Shown here: positions 15,150-27,481 of the stretch, one piece after another | Layout: each line of letters begins with the position of its first letter | Numbering within the stretch: the stretch's first letter is position 1 | NCBI RefSeq assembly: GCF_003589595.1 | Contig: NW_020654080.1 | Location: 10,746,698-10,810,697, forward strand | Direction: 5' to 3' | DNA from: Hyposmocoma kahamanoa | Taxonomy: Eukaryota; Arthropoda; Insecta; Lepidoptera; Cosmopterigidae | DNA: 64,000 nt | Notes under the pieces: generated by a model | The model's database searches: none | Told to the model about the DNA's origin: nothing | The model's input: the letters and a program-made list of their open reading frames with translations, nothing else | Made by a program: the position numbers and the translations under genes

Positions 15150-16020
15150 TCGACAAACCCGTGTTAATAGGACCACATGGAATATACGAACTATAGGCCT
15201 ATAGCAATCTTATCAGTAATAGACAAAATTGTTGAAAAAATTATAGTGAAACAAATGAGTAGTTTTTTAGAACGTTATAATATAATTTCCAATTCACAAC
15301 ACGGATTTAGAAAAAATAGAAGTACTAGCACAGCACTGACACAATTTTCAGATTTTATCAATGAGAACCTGGATTGTGGGAATCAGGTAGTTGCATTGTT
15401 CATTGACTATAAAAAAGCCTTCGACACCCTCGACCCTGAAGTGTTACTGAAATCAATGTCTGAATGTGGTATTCGGGGTCCAATAAACACCTTTTTTAGA
15501 AATTATTTGTTCAACAGAACATTATGCGTTTCGGTCGATGGTGTGGTGGGTGAGGAAGCTAAGGTCACGTTGGGCGTTCCAACTGGCTCCGTGTTCGGCC
15601 CAATAGGTTATATTATACACGTCAATAGCGTAAAAAATGTCATTAAAAATTGTTATGTGTTAATGTACGCAGACGACATGTGTTTGTGTTTCGCATCAAA
15701 AAATGCATTAGACATTAAAAAACATATTCAAGACGATTTAGAGAATGTTACGAAATGGGCACACGATAATGGCATTATTATAAATATGGCAAAAACCAAA
15801 TGCGTGCACATTCACTCACCGCATAATGTACAGGCAAAGAAAGTTACGTACAATGACATATCAATAGTCGGACACAATTATGAGTGTTTACATAAAAATA
15901 AAGTAGGATGTACTTGTACTAATCTAGAATATGTTGAACAATTTAAATATTTAGGTCTCATTATAGAACGTAATTTTAGTTGGAAAATACATGTTAGTGA
16001 AGTGTGTATGAAATTAAATA
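15150..16020 (+). pseudogene. Non-LTR reverse transcriptase, 5'-truncated, first part
   Basis: An open segment from 15177 (NYRPIAILSVIDKIVEK) contains the RT core in order: QHGFRKNRSTSTAL, the catalytic block FIDYKKAFDTLDPE, LGVPTGSVFGP, and the YADD box in VLMYADDMCLCF (the second catalytic motif). It ends with FKYLGLII and a KIHVSEVCMKLNR block. The element has no endonuclease, so it is 5' truncated. The frame is interrupted at 16020 by an opposite-strand LINE tail and resumes at 16496. Jockey/CR1-like RT type, clade not settled. Confidence 0.85.
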
Positions 16021-16495
16021 GATAGATAGATAGATAGATATACACTTTATTGCTCACATACAATAACAAAAACAGTACATAGACAACTTAAAACTAATGT
16101 GGGCAAAGGCGGTCTTATCGCTAAGAGCGATCTCTTCCAGACAACCTTTGAGGTATAGGAAAGCTAATCTAAGGAGAAGAGGTAGTGTGCCAAAGTCAGA
16201 AACGTATAAGTAGTATAATATATATATATATATCGAATAATAAATAAACAAATAACGGTGTACTAGACTTACATAATATATTTGTAAATAATAAAGAAAT
16301 ATATATACCTAAATATACTTATACTTACCAATAAATATATAAATACATGTTGCATACTAGGAACGTTTCAGAAGATAGTTACGCAATGCAGTTTTAAAAA
16401 TAAGGAGCGACTTGGAATGTCGTATTTCAGACGGAAGTTCGTTCCACAATTGTGCAGCCATAATCGTAAAGGAGTTCATGTAGTATCCTGACCGG
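16021..16495 (-). mobile_element. 5'-truncated LINE 3' end inserted in another LINE
   Basis: On the minus strand the first about 115 bases encode the C-terminal end of a LINE ORF2, including AAQLWNELPSEIRHSK and FKTALRNYLLK followed by a stop. An AT-rich 3' UTR follows, ending in a (TATC)n tail (read on plus as GATAGATAGATA at 16019-16040). It splits the RT frame of the surrounding LINE cleanly, so it is the younger insertion. A TATATA run lies near 16210-16232. Confidence 0.7.
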
Positions 16496-17205
16496 GTGAA
16501 GGGAGGGACCATAAATAGAATGCTTGGTAGGTTTTTTCACTTAAATTGTATATTGGATAAAAAAACATTGTGTATGGTGTATTATGCGCTGGCAGACTCG
16601 CTAATAAGCTATGGATTAAATGTATATGGTCGGACCTTTGCTAGTTATCTTAAAGGAATCAGAAAGTTACAAATTAGTCTGATAAAACATTTAGTGTGCA
16701 AAAAAGTAATAGAAAAACGTAAACACACAGAGTACAATGACTTATTTAGTTACTGTAGGGTCATGCCTGTAGAAGTTAAGAGTAGGTATTTGATAGTGTT
16801 GGAAAATTACTATAGCGATAATTATAAAGTTAGGCTTAAAAATAAGTACATGACAAAAAGAGTAAGGCAGGGTAAACTAGTGCAGTTTAAAGCAAATAAT
16901 TATTATGGAAAAAGATGTACACGCTATTTAGTTCCAAAAATATATAACGACATTGATTGGCTTAGAAATGACACAAAATGAAGTAAATATGCACTAAAAC
17001 GTAAGTTAAAGGCGTACCTCTTAAAATAATTTTTATCTTTTATTTAATAAGTTAGTGGTTCAATTGTATAATGTTAAATATAGTAAAGTAGGTATTATTA
17101 AGTAAGAGTGCACATGTCGCCAACAAACTGCACAGCAGTTTGGCGACTTTTTGTAATAAGTAATACGTTGTAATTTTGAATAATAAATAAATTTAAAAAA
17201 AAAAA
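16496..17205 (+). pseudogene. Non-LTR reverse transcriptase, second part and 3' end
   Basis: Continues the LINE broken at 16020: MLGRFFHLNCILDKKTLCMV, ALADSLISYGLNVYG, ISLIKHLVCKKV and LVPKIYNDIDWLRNDTK form the usual C-terminal region after the RT. An in-frame TGA at 16979-16981 is followed by sixteen more sense codons (SKYALKRKLKAYLLK) before TAA near 17027, so the TGA looks like a nonsense mutation just before the natural end. The 3' UTR ends in A-rich sequence (17180-17205). Confidence 0.75.
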
Positions 17206-18595
17206 GGATAAAAGACAATAAAAGTCGAAAATTTTAATTTTTAATTAGATCCAAAATAAAAATAACTAGCCAGACTATCGGGAAAATGCTGCAACGTTAT
17301 GTTATTTTTACTACTGTTCCGCTAAATGTGCCGATGTTTGTAGAAAACATGAGAAAATGTGCACTAATAAAAATGTATGTTTTCGCACAAATTAATTTAC
17401 TGGCAACATCAGAGAATTAAGAGCAGCCCACACATACTATATTCAGCCGCCCACTCATTACTCCGCGCATCCTATCAAAATCAATTTCAAATGGGACAAA
17501 ATAATGTAGATAGTCTGCTTCCTCTGATATAATATCAATTATTGGAAACTAGTTTCCAAAGCTTTTTTCTCGAAATGCTTAGGTGTTTGAATTGTATCTG
17601 TCTTTTACAAGATATTTTTTTCTACTAGGTATTAGTAGGTACTTCATCCGCAAACTCTCGAAAAGATATAAATAATAAAGTAGGTATATACATTTAAATG
17701 TCAAGTTACACATATTTTGCCTACATACAATTTACGTAAGGTATGACACGGTACAAAATGAATTAAGTACTTTTATGTACCAAATGTAATTAGAAGTGTA
17801 TCATGATGTATTGCCAAGCCCACAATTATAATAGTAGTACGTACATACGATACGATTCAATCTAATCGCCGGGCGGCGCTACTGCAAACTTAATTGGCTC
17901 AAATCGAGTCACGCCACCACGCCACTATGACGAGTGGTCGCGAGACGGCTTCGCTTCGGACTTTGAAACCCGGAACGTTCAAGCACTACCACACAGAGGT
18001 TATTGAAGTTATCGGATGAATTTATCAATGTTACAGGCCTATAACTTTACAGGTCTTGCTGTCATTCAATTATGAATAGTAGATCTTTCTTATTACTTTT
18101 GAATAGTGACCTAAACATAAGTAGGATTACAATCTAATACAAAACTTTGTAATATTATATTTAACTCTTACCAATACAATTCGGTTATTATCATCAGTTT
18201 TGTTGTAATAAATAAATAAGTAAAAAAAAGACTAATCAGCAAAGGTAGCTATTGTTTACAGCAACAGAATTACAATAATTATTTTTTCAATTCTTATGAT
18301 TTTAAAGTTCGTATTTATGCTGGGTGTAGGCTGCATAAAATAGGATTTTATGCTCTAGTGCAAAAAATAAAAAAACATTAAATATGTCTGATTGTTGTAA
18401 TTTTACATTCAATTTTAATTCAATAATCGTTTATTTGTAATATTGTTGTTTAATTTCCTCGCAATCGAAGTGAAAAGCAGAGTGTATAATTCGTTCATAA
18501 AACCCATTTTATCCTCGACTTCAGTATCCAACCTCGCTTCGGGTAAAATGACGCGTTTTATGCGCTGGTTGTACAATGTACTATTAATAGGTAAC
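17206..18595. other. Gene-free AT-rich stretch
   Basis: No coding exon found. A short GC-richer patch at about 17865-17990 is the only change in composition. The paired open frames at 18415-18652 are opposite-strand shadows of each other and carry no motif. Confidence 0.35.
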
Positions 18596-18599
18596 ATCA

Positions 18600-18805
18600 A
18601 TTATTTGAGGAGCTTCGTGGTCGATTGGCTTACATGGTGTCGTCATCTCTGAGGTCCCAGGTTCGATTCCCGGCCGGGTTAGTGTAGAAATTAAGTTTTC
18701 TCTGTTGTTTTGCAATATCCATAACACAAGTGTTTTAGCTACCTACTTACTTTGGGATCAGTGCAACGTATGTGATGTTGTCTAATATTTATTTGTAGTC
18801 TCGTC
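18600..18805 (+). repeat. tRNA-headed SINE copy (second family)
   Basis: The head CGTGGTCGATTGGCTTACA (A-box-like) and GGTTCGATTCCCGGCCGGGT (B box and T arm) is followed by a unique body with GGGATCAGTGCAACG and GATGTTGTCTAATATTTATT. The B box is nearly canonical, so the copy is fairly young. It differs in body and tail from the family at 7690 and from the one at 45404. Confidence 0.6.
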
Positions 18806-19289
18806 AAAAAAGTGTCTCCAAGCATCAGTTAATTCCTAAAAAAACTTACACCATTCTTAGAAACATCACGATCGTAGCAAGTGGAAGACTGTTGTCTCTA
18901 CCTACCCCTCGGAAAAAGCGCGTGAAGAATACGTAATATACTATATATAGTACTTACATATCGTCTGCTTAAAGGTAAAACCACATAAGTGACATTTCCA
19001 CAAAAAATCTCCAAATCATGTACCAGTTGTAAGAAATTCACCATCTTTCTCCAGATAAAACTCTTAATAAGTTTATAGATTTTTTGTTATTGAGATTCAC
19101 GTGCAGAAAGACAGTGATTTTCTTACCATGGCTATATAAATTAAAGACTTTTTGTGGAAAATGTCACGTATGTGGTTTCACCTTTAAAAAGACGATATAT
19201 ATACTTGTAAAAATACACAAACAAAATACTAATATAAATAACGGGCACAATAATGGCAAGTTTTTTGTAAAGAACGGAAGGGAAAAGGA

Positions 19290-19610
19290 AATTTGACCTC
19301 CACTTCCATCTCACCTGATGGAAAGTGAAGATGATCTCATAGTCACGACGACGTGACGATCAGGTTGATTTTGGCACATGCACACTTAAATATTTCCTAT
19401 TCACTCTTGCCTTGAAAAGACCGTGACAGGGAATTCCATCCTATAGCCATTCGCCATGTAAATGGGGAAGCAAAACGCTTCGTGCGAATTCTTGAAATAT
19501 CCACAACATAGGGGTGGAACCCCAGTCTAAGTCTAATCCCCCGATGATGGAAAGGCGAAGGCGGAATTAAATCATGCAATTCAACTCACACAACAGGAAA
19601 GGAATTGTCA
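19290..19610. repeat. Probable dispersed repeat (LINE-tail-like)
   Basis: The opening (CATCTCACCTGATGGAAAGT) resembles a phrase I associate with widespread lepidopteran repeats. The stretch is richer in GC than its flanks and has no coding exon. No second copy lies in the window, so the call rests on memory and composition. Confidence 0.35.
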
Positions 19611-19799
19611 ATGGTACTAACATACTTAAGCACATTTTGAGGTTGTACGTAAGGCTGTATTATTATTTTTCATTAAAAAGCACGAAGTTAATTCAAATTG
19701 TTTACGTATCTAGCGACAAGCTATGTGTATAACACTAGCTCTCTTGTATTCGGTCCGGTCCCTACAGATTGACAAAAACGTATGACTCAATTTACTGTC

Positions 19800-19805
19800 T
19801 TTATT
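19800..19805 (-). promoter_or_regulatory. DMC1: Poly(A) signal of DMC1
   Basis: AATAAA on the minus strand, 29 bases after the DMC1 stop codon. It is the first canonical hexamer downstream, giving a very short 3' UTR. Confidence 0.6.
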
Positions 19806-19833
19806 CAAATATAAAAGAAATGAAATATCTGAA

Positions 19834-22800
19834 CTAATCTTTAGCGTTAGCAACTCCACCGTTAGTTATAGAGAAAGTAGCCTCACTTTCAGGCAGATCG
19901 GGAGAATCGTATATCTTCGCGATCCTGTTCTCGCCTCGGCCCTTTCGTAGAGATATTCTAGTGGTTGAAGCATGAGCGAGAATGTTCCCTCCAATGGGCT
20001 TCTTGGGGTCTGCCTGAAAAGTCAGTGTAGCACCTGGATCCGATGTCATTTGATTTGTTATGAAAACTGCTACGTTGTATTCTTCGGAGATCTGGAAAAG
20101 GATTACGGCTGGAAAATTATGAAATGTCACATGTATTAACATACAATTTTAATACAGGAATATAACATTTGTTCTGAAGAGTCGCTGTTAAGGAATACAC
20201 GATGTTGATGAGCATGAGAGTTATAAATTGATTAAAACAAATAGTAATTTCGGTGAGCGCTTTTAGTAGGTTCAATCGTTACGGATCTGCAATGCGAAGC
20301 GGTTCGAGTAAATTCTACAAGGTTTACATACTCATTGCGATAGATAATTATAACCCTCGTGGTAGAAGAAATGCTTGCCTGCTGATGGGAGCTATACCTT
20401 AAATCAGGGTTTCTTAACCTGGGAGTCCGTGAGGGGTCCATGGTGAGCCTTCCTAACACAATGCATTAATATAACAATTGGTATACAATATGTTGAGAAT
20501 ATAAAAGGTACTGTTTATATATCTAGATATTTTTAGAGGGGTCCATGATTAGAAAAAGGTTTAGAAACCCTGGCTTAAGTGGAGATGTGATAACGTTAAC
20601 GTTACCTCTTGTTTAGGTATGTGTTTTGACGCTGACTTATTCAAAATTACGAAATATTTTCTGCGTATCAAAATATTGTATTTTAGTAGGTACCTATTAA
20701 ATCTAAATATAGAACACGAATTGATGACAGTCGAGTTCATAAGATCTTAGGGCGAAAAGATAAATATGAGGAGACATGATAAGAAGGTATCCGGGTTTTT
20801 TGAACCCTTGAGTTTTATGATTTGACTTTGACAAAGTGGCTCAATAATTCATGGACACAAAATTCCTACGTAATAAAATGTATACATAACACTAACAATA
20901 ACAAGAAGTGGAGTTAACGTTACGCTATAGTTCGTTAATTTACTGCAGCTTTTTTCAAAATAACTAAATACTCACCGACATGTAATGGAAATATAATGGA
21001 AATACTTAGGTATACGTAGGTATACAAAAAAAAATCGAAATGTCGCCATAATTAAAAAAAAAAAAAAATACATTGCGACACCTCCTTACAAGGAGGTGAG
21101 GAGGTAAGTTACTTCAGCACATGATAAGCCTTAACTTCTTCGCATTTGTCTTCTTCAATAGACATATATGCATAAGTAAGGAAAGCTCAGAAGATTTCAT
21201 TTTAACTTGAAATTGCCTAATGTAAACAGCTTTTTATTTTACTTCGTGTATCGTCAATAAATCATAAAGTGTCGTCTAGAGCGATTTGAGTGCGACATTA
21301 TTTACAATAAATTTAAAACTTTTGTCCTTTTCTTGAATTAAGTTTAGTGCAAGTTTGCAAACTTCGGTAACGCCAATCGGTAAAATACCTTTTGCAGCCT
21401 GGACAGCACTTGAGCAAGTTTTTGTTGTCGGTCAGCAAGTTCTCCGCGCCCAGAGAAATCGACTCGAAACAAGGCCATGATGGAGTCAATAATCAACAGT
21501 TTGAACATCCCTGCTTCTTCATGGAACTTTGCCGCTACGTAGTCTAGTAGTTCTGCCTGCCAATGTTTTTGTAAGTACTTAAGTAAATATGCACACCTAA
21601 GTAAATAAAAACGTTGAGAAAATACCATCATTTCTTGATGGAAAATGAAAGGGACGATAACAAAAATGCTAATAATAGGAAAGAAAGAAAATGGAGGGTT
21701 TGCCCAGCTGTAGGAGATCATTATAAAATTCAATGGCAAATGGTATGAAACTAGTTACCTGATGCTCCGAAGTGTAAGCCCTAGCATAAAGGACGTTGTC
21801 TAGAACTGCGTTTTGATCCAAGTTGAATCGTTCTGCGATGGGCCTCAATCTATCTGGGCGACTGATTATTCGGTTAGGGATTTTGTATGATAATTACACT
21901 AAGGCTTAATTAAAGCTGTACCTATTATCAGTTTTTGTAAGCTGTGTGAGTGACGTACTGTACAATTAAAAATAAAGTAGGGACCTACTGGCATCGTACT
22001 TCCAGTGTATGGGCGCAGTTTTACAATAGGGAAGATATTTTAATGCTGTAGTATGGGCACAGTGTAAAGAAGATATTGGTATACTGTGGTATACGTACGC
22101 ATTGGATAACGTAACGTAGGTACATCTAGCACAAGACCATAAAGCTTATTTTCCATACACCGACTTGCATTTTCAAGTATCTAATTATTAGTAATATTAT
22201 TGAGTCGGGCACAAAATATTATTAAGTTTGGACTACGTAAATATACTAGTACTCAGAGTAGCCCAAGTGAGATTTTATCGCCGTCACAACTACATTAGAC
22301 ATAATTAGATAATTAATACTTTCTCCTGTGAATATTTTTACAAGAAACTTAGCAGATAACTGAGGATGTGGCTCACATTATAATTTGGTCCATCAACTAC
22401 CATTGCGGTGTGAACCGCCACCGCCCATGCGTTTGGGGCTATAAATTAAAACCAGACTATCGAAATTCTCGTTGTGGTTGGTGCGTGTCACCGCCGTTCT
22501 ACTAACTACATACCTACAGCTACAAATGATATCATCGAATGTCTTTACCCTCGCCAGGAGGTTAGTATTATAAGTCACACCACTGGTACATGTTAATAAA
22601 AATGGATGTACATTAATTTGCTACTCCGCGAACCTAGTGAAGGTTAACTCGTGTAAAATAACTGCGCTTGTGCTGAATATTTTTTCATGCAGTTAATTGT
22701 ACCACGCTCCCTTCGCTTAAAATTAATAAAATAACACAAGCGCAACTGTAGCTGTAGCTACAAACACAACCACCAAAAATATATCCGACACTTGTTCCGC

Positions 22801-25800
22801 CTCTGTCTTTCTTCAGAGTTGTTGATGGTTAGAAGCTCGTTCGTAGTACTTCATGTATGCTACTTACTATTCATGTATCTATTCTAGCCCTGCCCTGAAT
22901 AGTCTTAGGCATGCGGATTTCATGTAGTCATAAATTCAACGCCAACCGAACTTATTTATCGCGAGACTCTTCGAGTAATAATAGGTCAGTTCGTGTCTCC
23001 AAATTGTATCTTTACGACAAGAGCCGTTGCCGAGTAGGTATGCGACACGTCTGGACTCCTACACATCTACAAAGACTCCAAAATCGTCTTCACTTGTTTT
23101 TTTACATAATCACGTGTGTTCCCGAGCCAGGAAAATTTACACTTTCCACTGGAGCCACCTTGACACGGTTCATTCAAAGTTATTGAAACATATTCCAAGT
23201 ACTATGTTTTACAAGGAAAAACGAACAAAATCGAGACAGACAGTCCAAAACCAGCTTACATAATGACAAAAAACTACCAAGCCAGAACAATAGAGACAAG
23301 GGAAGCCAGAGAGAAGATGGAGGAGAAGAGAATACGCAACAACTGAGGAGTAAAGTTTCTTGATTTTTATCGACCGAAGTCACGGTTTAGCCAGGGGAAT
23401 ATGTTACCTATATTTTTTATTTGTACCATTGCCATTCATTGTGGAGCGAATCGCTACCGCTTTTGCAACTAGGACCACGCACCAAAATCATACGATCGAT
23501 GACGCGATGACGTCGTTGGCGCCCGCGCACAACTCGGTCGGGCGGCAACACACCGCCTCCGCACCTGCAGGGAACCCTCACACGTGCGTTTCGCCAGTGA
23601 TGCCAGATTGGGGGATTCCCTTCAAATTCGGGGGTACTTTTTGACTCACGGGGTGAATTTTGATCCTCGTATTTTCGGGTCGGGAAATTAAAAAGGAGAG
23701 CTTTTTAGAGTTTTTTATAAGAACAGTATAGTATTAATCATCCATCTCAAAATACGATGTGTGTTTACTCACTCAATTAATAAAGACAAATTGCGTAAAA
23801 GATTGGCAATTGAAACTGCAGAGGCAATTCTTACAATTCGTTATTCATTGCCTAAAGGATGTAGAGTATTAATTTCGTTCGCCACGTCACGAGTGTTGAA
23901 CAAATTAAACTCCGAAAAAATGTATTGTAATTGATGCCAATACAAATGTAAGTGAAGGTGATAATAATTAAGTAATAACGCACACATTCAACATAGCACC
24001 GCACTAGGGAAACCCTGTGTTGCGGGTGCCATGGACACACACATAAACAATGACATATATATACATATACACCCAAAGTCACTAGAGAAATAAATATAGG
24101 CCATACAAATTTTTCTCCCGGCCCAGCAATCGCACCTAAGACCTCTGCGTGGCAATCCGACATGGTAACCGTTCGGCTACGGAGGCAGTTTTCAGTAAGC
24201 CTGAAGCTCTTGCGGAAGTAGGTTAAATTCTATGTATTCTTTATTAAAAAGCATCTGAAAGCGTGTTTTGTATTTTTCCCTTTAAAATTAATAAACAGAG
24301 TTGAATCTGGGTTAAAAAGAAATTACGAACATTTTTTTATATGTATTTGTAAATAGTTTTTCAGGGAAGTCATAGCCATCTAGCAACACTGCGTTTGGCA
24401 TTGTATTCAGTTTGTTTACCTAAATGTTCAATGATTCTTTTGATTAATTATTCGACTGCTTTTCTGTGGGTTTTCTTTATTTCTCATTTATTCAAGTGAT
24501 ACCTATAATTATATAGCGTGTATTTTTAATCTGGGACAGTATAAAGATTTCCGAAATATAGAAGAGACAGAGAACAAGTCTTATGAACTATTAAGTCTTT
24601 TTTTGTGAAAACAATTTGGGCATAGTCAATTTTTTGGTTAAGCGTGACCTGTCCATAAAAATGAATAAAATTGATTAATATTTCTTTACTGCTGATCGAC
24701 AAGTTTCATGTAAGGATCATTTCATTGTATGGGAAGAAAAAGCATTTAAAAAATTAGACAAGTTTTAATTTTAATTTTCATAGACAACTGAAAAAAATTA
24801 ACATGCCAAAATCATTTTCGCCAAAACTCAACTCACACTGGCAATGGCGCAGAGTCGAAGCGTCGCGTCACGTCCTGTTTTTCAACTACAACATGGCGAA
24901 CTGCGTTGTCGAGGGACGACGCTCGCTTTAGCGCGTCCTGACCACGCGTGGTCGGCGTCTGACGCCTCACTACGCGCAAGTAACGCACGGCGACGCGCGA
25001 TTCCATATTCGGATAACACAAATTTGTACCTTAATGATGGGAAAATAGAGATGAATATGCTATAGGCGAAAAACATGATGCGTCGCGACGCTTCTCACTC
25101 TGCGCCAGTGTGAGTTGAGCCTTAATGGTTCTTAAACAGTTTTCATGTATCTCATAAAGTTTAGGATTTCCCCATTCTATCCCAGAAAAAAACACACTGT
25201 ATATGCATATATGTATAATCTACGTGTATAGGGTTCTATTCCCGATCGAGTTACTTAGAGTAACCTCTTCTTACAAGAATAAAACAAAGGATACAAAGTA
25301 TGTTCAGTATCGAGAAACATAACTTTTCCGCCTTGATAGCCTGTCGAGTTTGGTATCTGCGTCGTTACGCATAGCGTGTGCGACAGCTGTGTTTTACCTG
25401 TGCGAAACTCGCCGAATACCTCTGTTATCGCCATTGACTCTATGCCACCGGCTAACAGTTTACTGAAAATTTATGTAAATACAGTAGATATTTAAATGAG
25501 AAAAAATGCCAGGCAAGCAAAAGCCTTTAATCTTTGTCTACGAGAATTATTCCACTAGAATTGTAACCTAGGCCCTGGTTTTAATTCAAATCGGAATCGA
25601 TCTGATCGCGTAGCCCACCCGCAACATTACTCTAAGAGTCGTATTCTAGAATTCTACTCAATGCTCAAGTCAGGATTACACTGGAAACACAAGCACTGGA
25701 AATACCCGACCCCTAGGGTCGTATTCTAGAACTCTACTCAATGCTCAAGTCAGGATTTGAGTATGGTTAAAGCACTCGAAATCATACTCAAGTCCCTGCC

Positions 25801-26419
25801 ATTAGGGTCGCATTTCCAGTGCTTGCGTTTCCAGTGCAATCCTGACTTGAGCATTGAGTAGAGTTCTAGAATACGACCCTTAGAATCTCGACACAATATG
25901 ACTATGTTGTGGACAAACGAGGCACATTGTTGTAAGCTTTCCTAGATCACTTGATACAATGGAAGCACTACCCAGAACTCCAATTTATACAATTTCGTTC
26001 CTTAAACTAAACTGCATAATTTGATCAAAATATACATGCTTAATAATCAATGTGGATGTTGTTGTCATATTTTAAGTATATTCTAGATGAACTTACTCCA
26101 ATTCAGTGCTGCCCGTACTTATTTTGAATATTTGTTTGCGACGATCACTAACTTCTAGAGCCGTCATAAAACCTAATGTCGCAACTTTCTGACAAGCTTC
26201 TTTTATCTTTTCTACTTTGGTATCCGAAAACCCTTTGATATTACACAGTTTTTTTTTCGTAGACATCTGAATGCCTTTAATAGTGCATATTCCGGCAGTT
26301 TTCAATTTTTTAATATCAGCCACGTTTATTCCATGTTTCTGGAGAATATCTACATCCTGAAAGAAGCTGTCTTCTTCGTCGTTTTCAGAAATATTATCGT
26401 CAAGTGCTTGATCCATCAT
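19834..26419 (-). CDS. DMC1: DMC1 meiotic recombinase, complete, five exons
   Basis: Meiosis-specific RecA-family ATPase that forms filaments on resected DNA and carries out homologue-directed strand exchange in the nucleus. Minus-strand exons: 26419-26097, 25462-25295, 21861-21759, 21556-21389, 20091-19834. Phases fit throughout, giving 339 residues against 340 in human DMC1. The N-terminal HhH domain has [20 protein letters not shown] and [12 protein letters not shown]. Walker A is GEFRTGKT (125-132), Walker B is LLIID (218-222), followed by [20 protein letters not shown], and the C-terminus has [18 protein letters not shown]. These are DMC1-type signatures, not RAD51. The start is the first of two adjacent ATGs. 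All catalytic motifs are intact, so it appears functional. The DMC1/ZC3H18 upstream region is shared and divergent. Confidence 0.96.
20405..20572. mobile_element. 168-bp hAT-type MITE in DMC1 intron 4
   Basis: The ends are CAGGGTTTCTTAACC and its near reverse complement GGTTTAGAAACCCTG. Flanking 8-mers are CCTTAAAT (20397-20404) and GCTTAAGT (20573-20580), 6 of 8 identical, consistent with an old 8-bp hAT duplication. A GGGGTCCATG motif occurs near both arms. No coding capacity. Confidence 0.65.
23975..24189 (-). repeat. tRNA-Ser/Leu-like SINE copy
   Basis: On the minus strand the head TGCCTCCGTAGCCGAACGGT, then ATGTCGGATTGCCACGCAGA, matches the copy at 45404-45605. The two also share TTTGTATGGCCTA, TTTATTTCTC, GGCACCC, TTTCCCTAGT and GCTATGTTGA. 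The B box is decayed here (GGTGCGATTGCTGG). The GTGGCCGAATGG-type A box suggests a serine or leucine tRNA ancestor. Confidence 0.7.
24590..24790 (+). repeat. Partial copy of the 13.0-15.1-kb element
   Basis: Shares with 14680-14870, in the same order, TTTTTGTGAAAACA, CCATAAAAATGAATAAAATT, GCTGAT and TTTCATGTAA. It has diverged and is incomplete. Confidence 0.6.
24822..25122. mobile_element. 300-bp foldback MITE with GC-rich core
   Basis: The left arm (CTCAACTCACACTGGC, GCGCAGAGT, GAAGCGTCGCG) pairs with the right arm (CGCGACGCTTC, ACTCTGCGCCAGTGTGAGTT). The core is unusually GC-rich (ACCACGCGTGGT and many CG steps). TTAA directly follows the right arm but I see no matching left TTAA, so the superfamily stays open. 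Confidence 0.65.
25632..25879. mobile_element. GGGTCGTATTCTAGAA foldback MITE with adjacent half copy
   Basis: A full foldback (25719-25879) begins GGGTCGTATTCTAGAACTCT and ends with its reverse complement; the arms are about 42 bp. A half unit (25635-25716) with one terminus and an inverted inner part sits directly upstream. An almost identical element lies at 34108-34271. It occupies DMC1 intron 1, about 170 bp upstream of exon 2. Confidence 0.8.
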
Positions 26420-27480
26420 TATTATTTTTATAAATTACTTGATGGGTTTACGCTACGGGTTTACGACGCGTAAAAATTTTTGAAATATTGGCGGGAAAAA
26501 TAAAACTTTTTATAGGTATGGCTTTAGGCTTAGGTACTGAGATAAAATTACGGAGAAATGTAAAAGAAAACCATACTATGTTTACAGAGTTGAGTGATAG
26601 TTTGGTTCATAAAATTTTTCATCAAAACTTCTACTCGCTTTTCTAGTCCATAATTAATTATAAGCGTTTGGTTTTTTATTCTGTGTACAAAAATTTACAA
26701 ACGACACATTACATTAGAACAACAGTGCTTAGACCCCATATACATACATAAGACGCAATTTTTTGCAACTGCTAGCGCCATCTAGTGTGCAGTTTGCATC
26801 TACCTGTGAAAGAAATATTGTTTAAACATTTATGTCTACGATTACAATTCTAACGTGGAAAATAAAACAAATATAGATAAATTTAACTGTTTTACAAAAC
26901 TAAGACTAGAAAATTAAGGGACGCATACAATTATAAAACTATTAACCACATAGGTAATATAAATCATTAACCCACATACTTATATACAGTGTCACCGATA
27001 AATTGTTTCCTGCATTATACTAATGAAAAGGATTTTTATACGAAATTCTAAATTTGCATTGTTTTTATGTTCCTCGCTAGATGACGCTAGTACCTTTTTT
27101 TTTTTAATTTAAATTTTTGAATGAGCCTACTCTCACTCTCTACTCTGAATACGACGCCCTTATAATTCTAGTCTATGGTTCGATTGACTGCGATGACGAG
27201 AAAACCTTGTTGCGGCGCAAAATAAAAGGGATTTTTTAATTGTATTTACGTAATTACATCAAGAAAATTACCGTCTTATCCACCTAAGATAAGGTAAGGG
27301 CGTAAGTTAACCCTCGGAAGTACTGGAAAGTGATTATTTATTATGTTCATATTTCCTCCTGTATCACAGCCATGTTGAAGTAGTGTTGATTTTACTAAGT
27401 TTTCGTCAGTTTCTCGTTTATAAAAGTTGAAAAAGTTGTTCACAAGTAAATGTGACAGACCCGAGTTTAGTTTGTGTTGT
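26420..27480. promoter_or_regulatory. Divergent upstream region of DMC1 and ZC3H18
   Basis: This lies between the DMC1 start codon and the likely first non-coding exon of ZC3H18. It must contain both promoters if each gene has its own, or a shared bidirectional one. No TATA box or recognisable operator could be assigned with confidence. Confidence 0.4.
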
Positions 27481-27481
27481 G

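Larger units (their letters stand above)
21862..25294 (-). other. DMC1 intron 2, repeat-bearing
   Basis: A 3.4-kb intron between exons 2 and 3. It contains the SINE at 23975-24189, a partial copy of the 13.0-15.1-kb element at 24590-24790, and the foldback MITE at 24822-25122. Nothing coding was recognised in it. The frames at 22911-23383 and 23360-23644 are without domain. Confidence 0.7.

Noticed and set aside
23360..23644. 94-codon frame in DMC1 intron 2
   Set aside because: Alternative start codon, no domain, sits in an intron next to a local GC-richer patch; probably chance.
19834..26419. RAD51 as the identity of the recombinase
   Set aside because: The [20 protein letters not shown] and [11 protein letters not shown] signatures and the length fit DMC1 and not RAD51.
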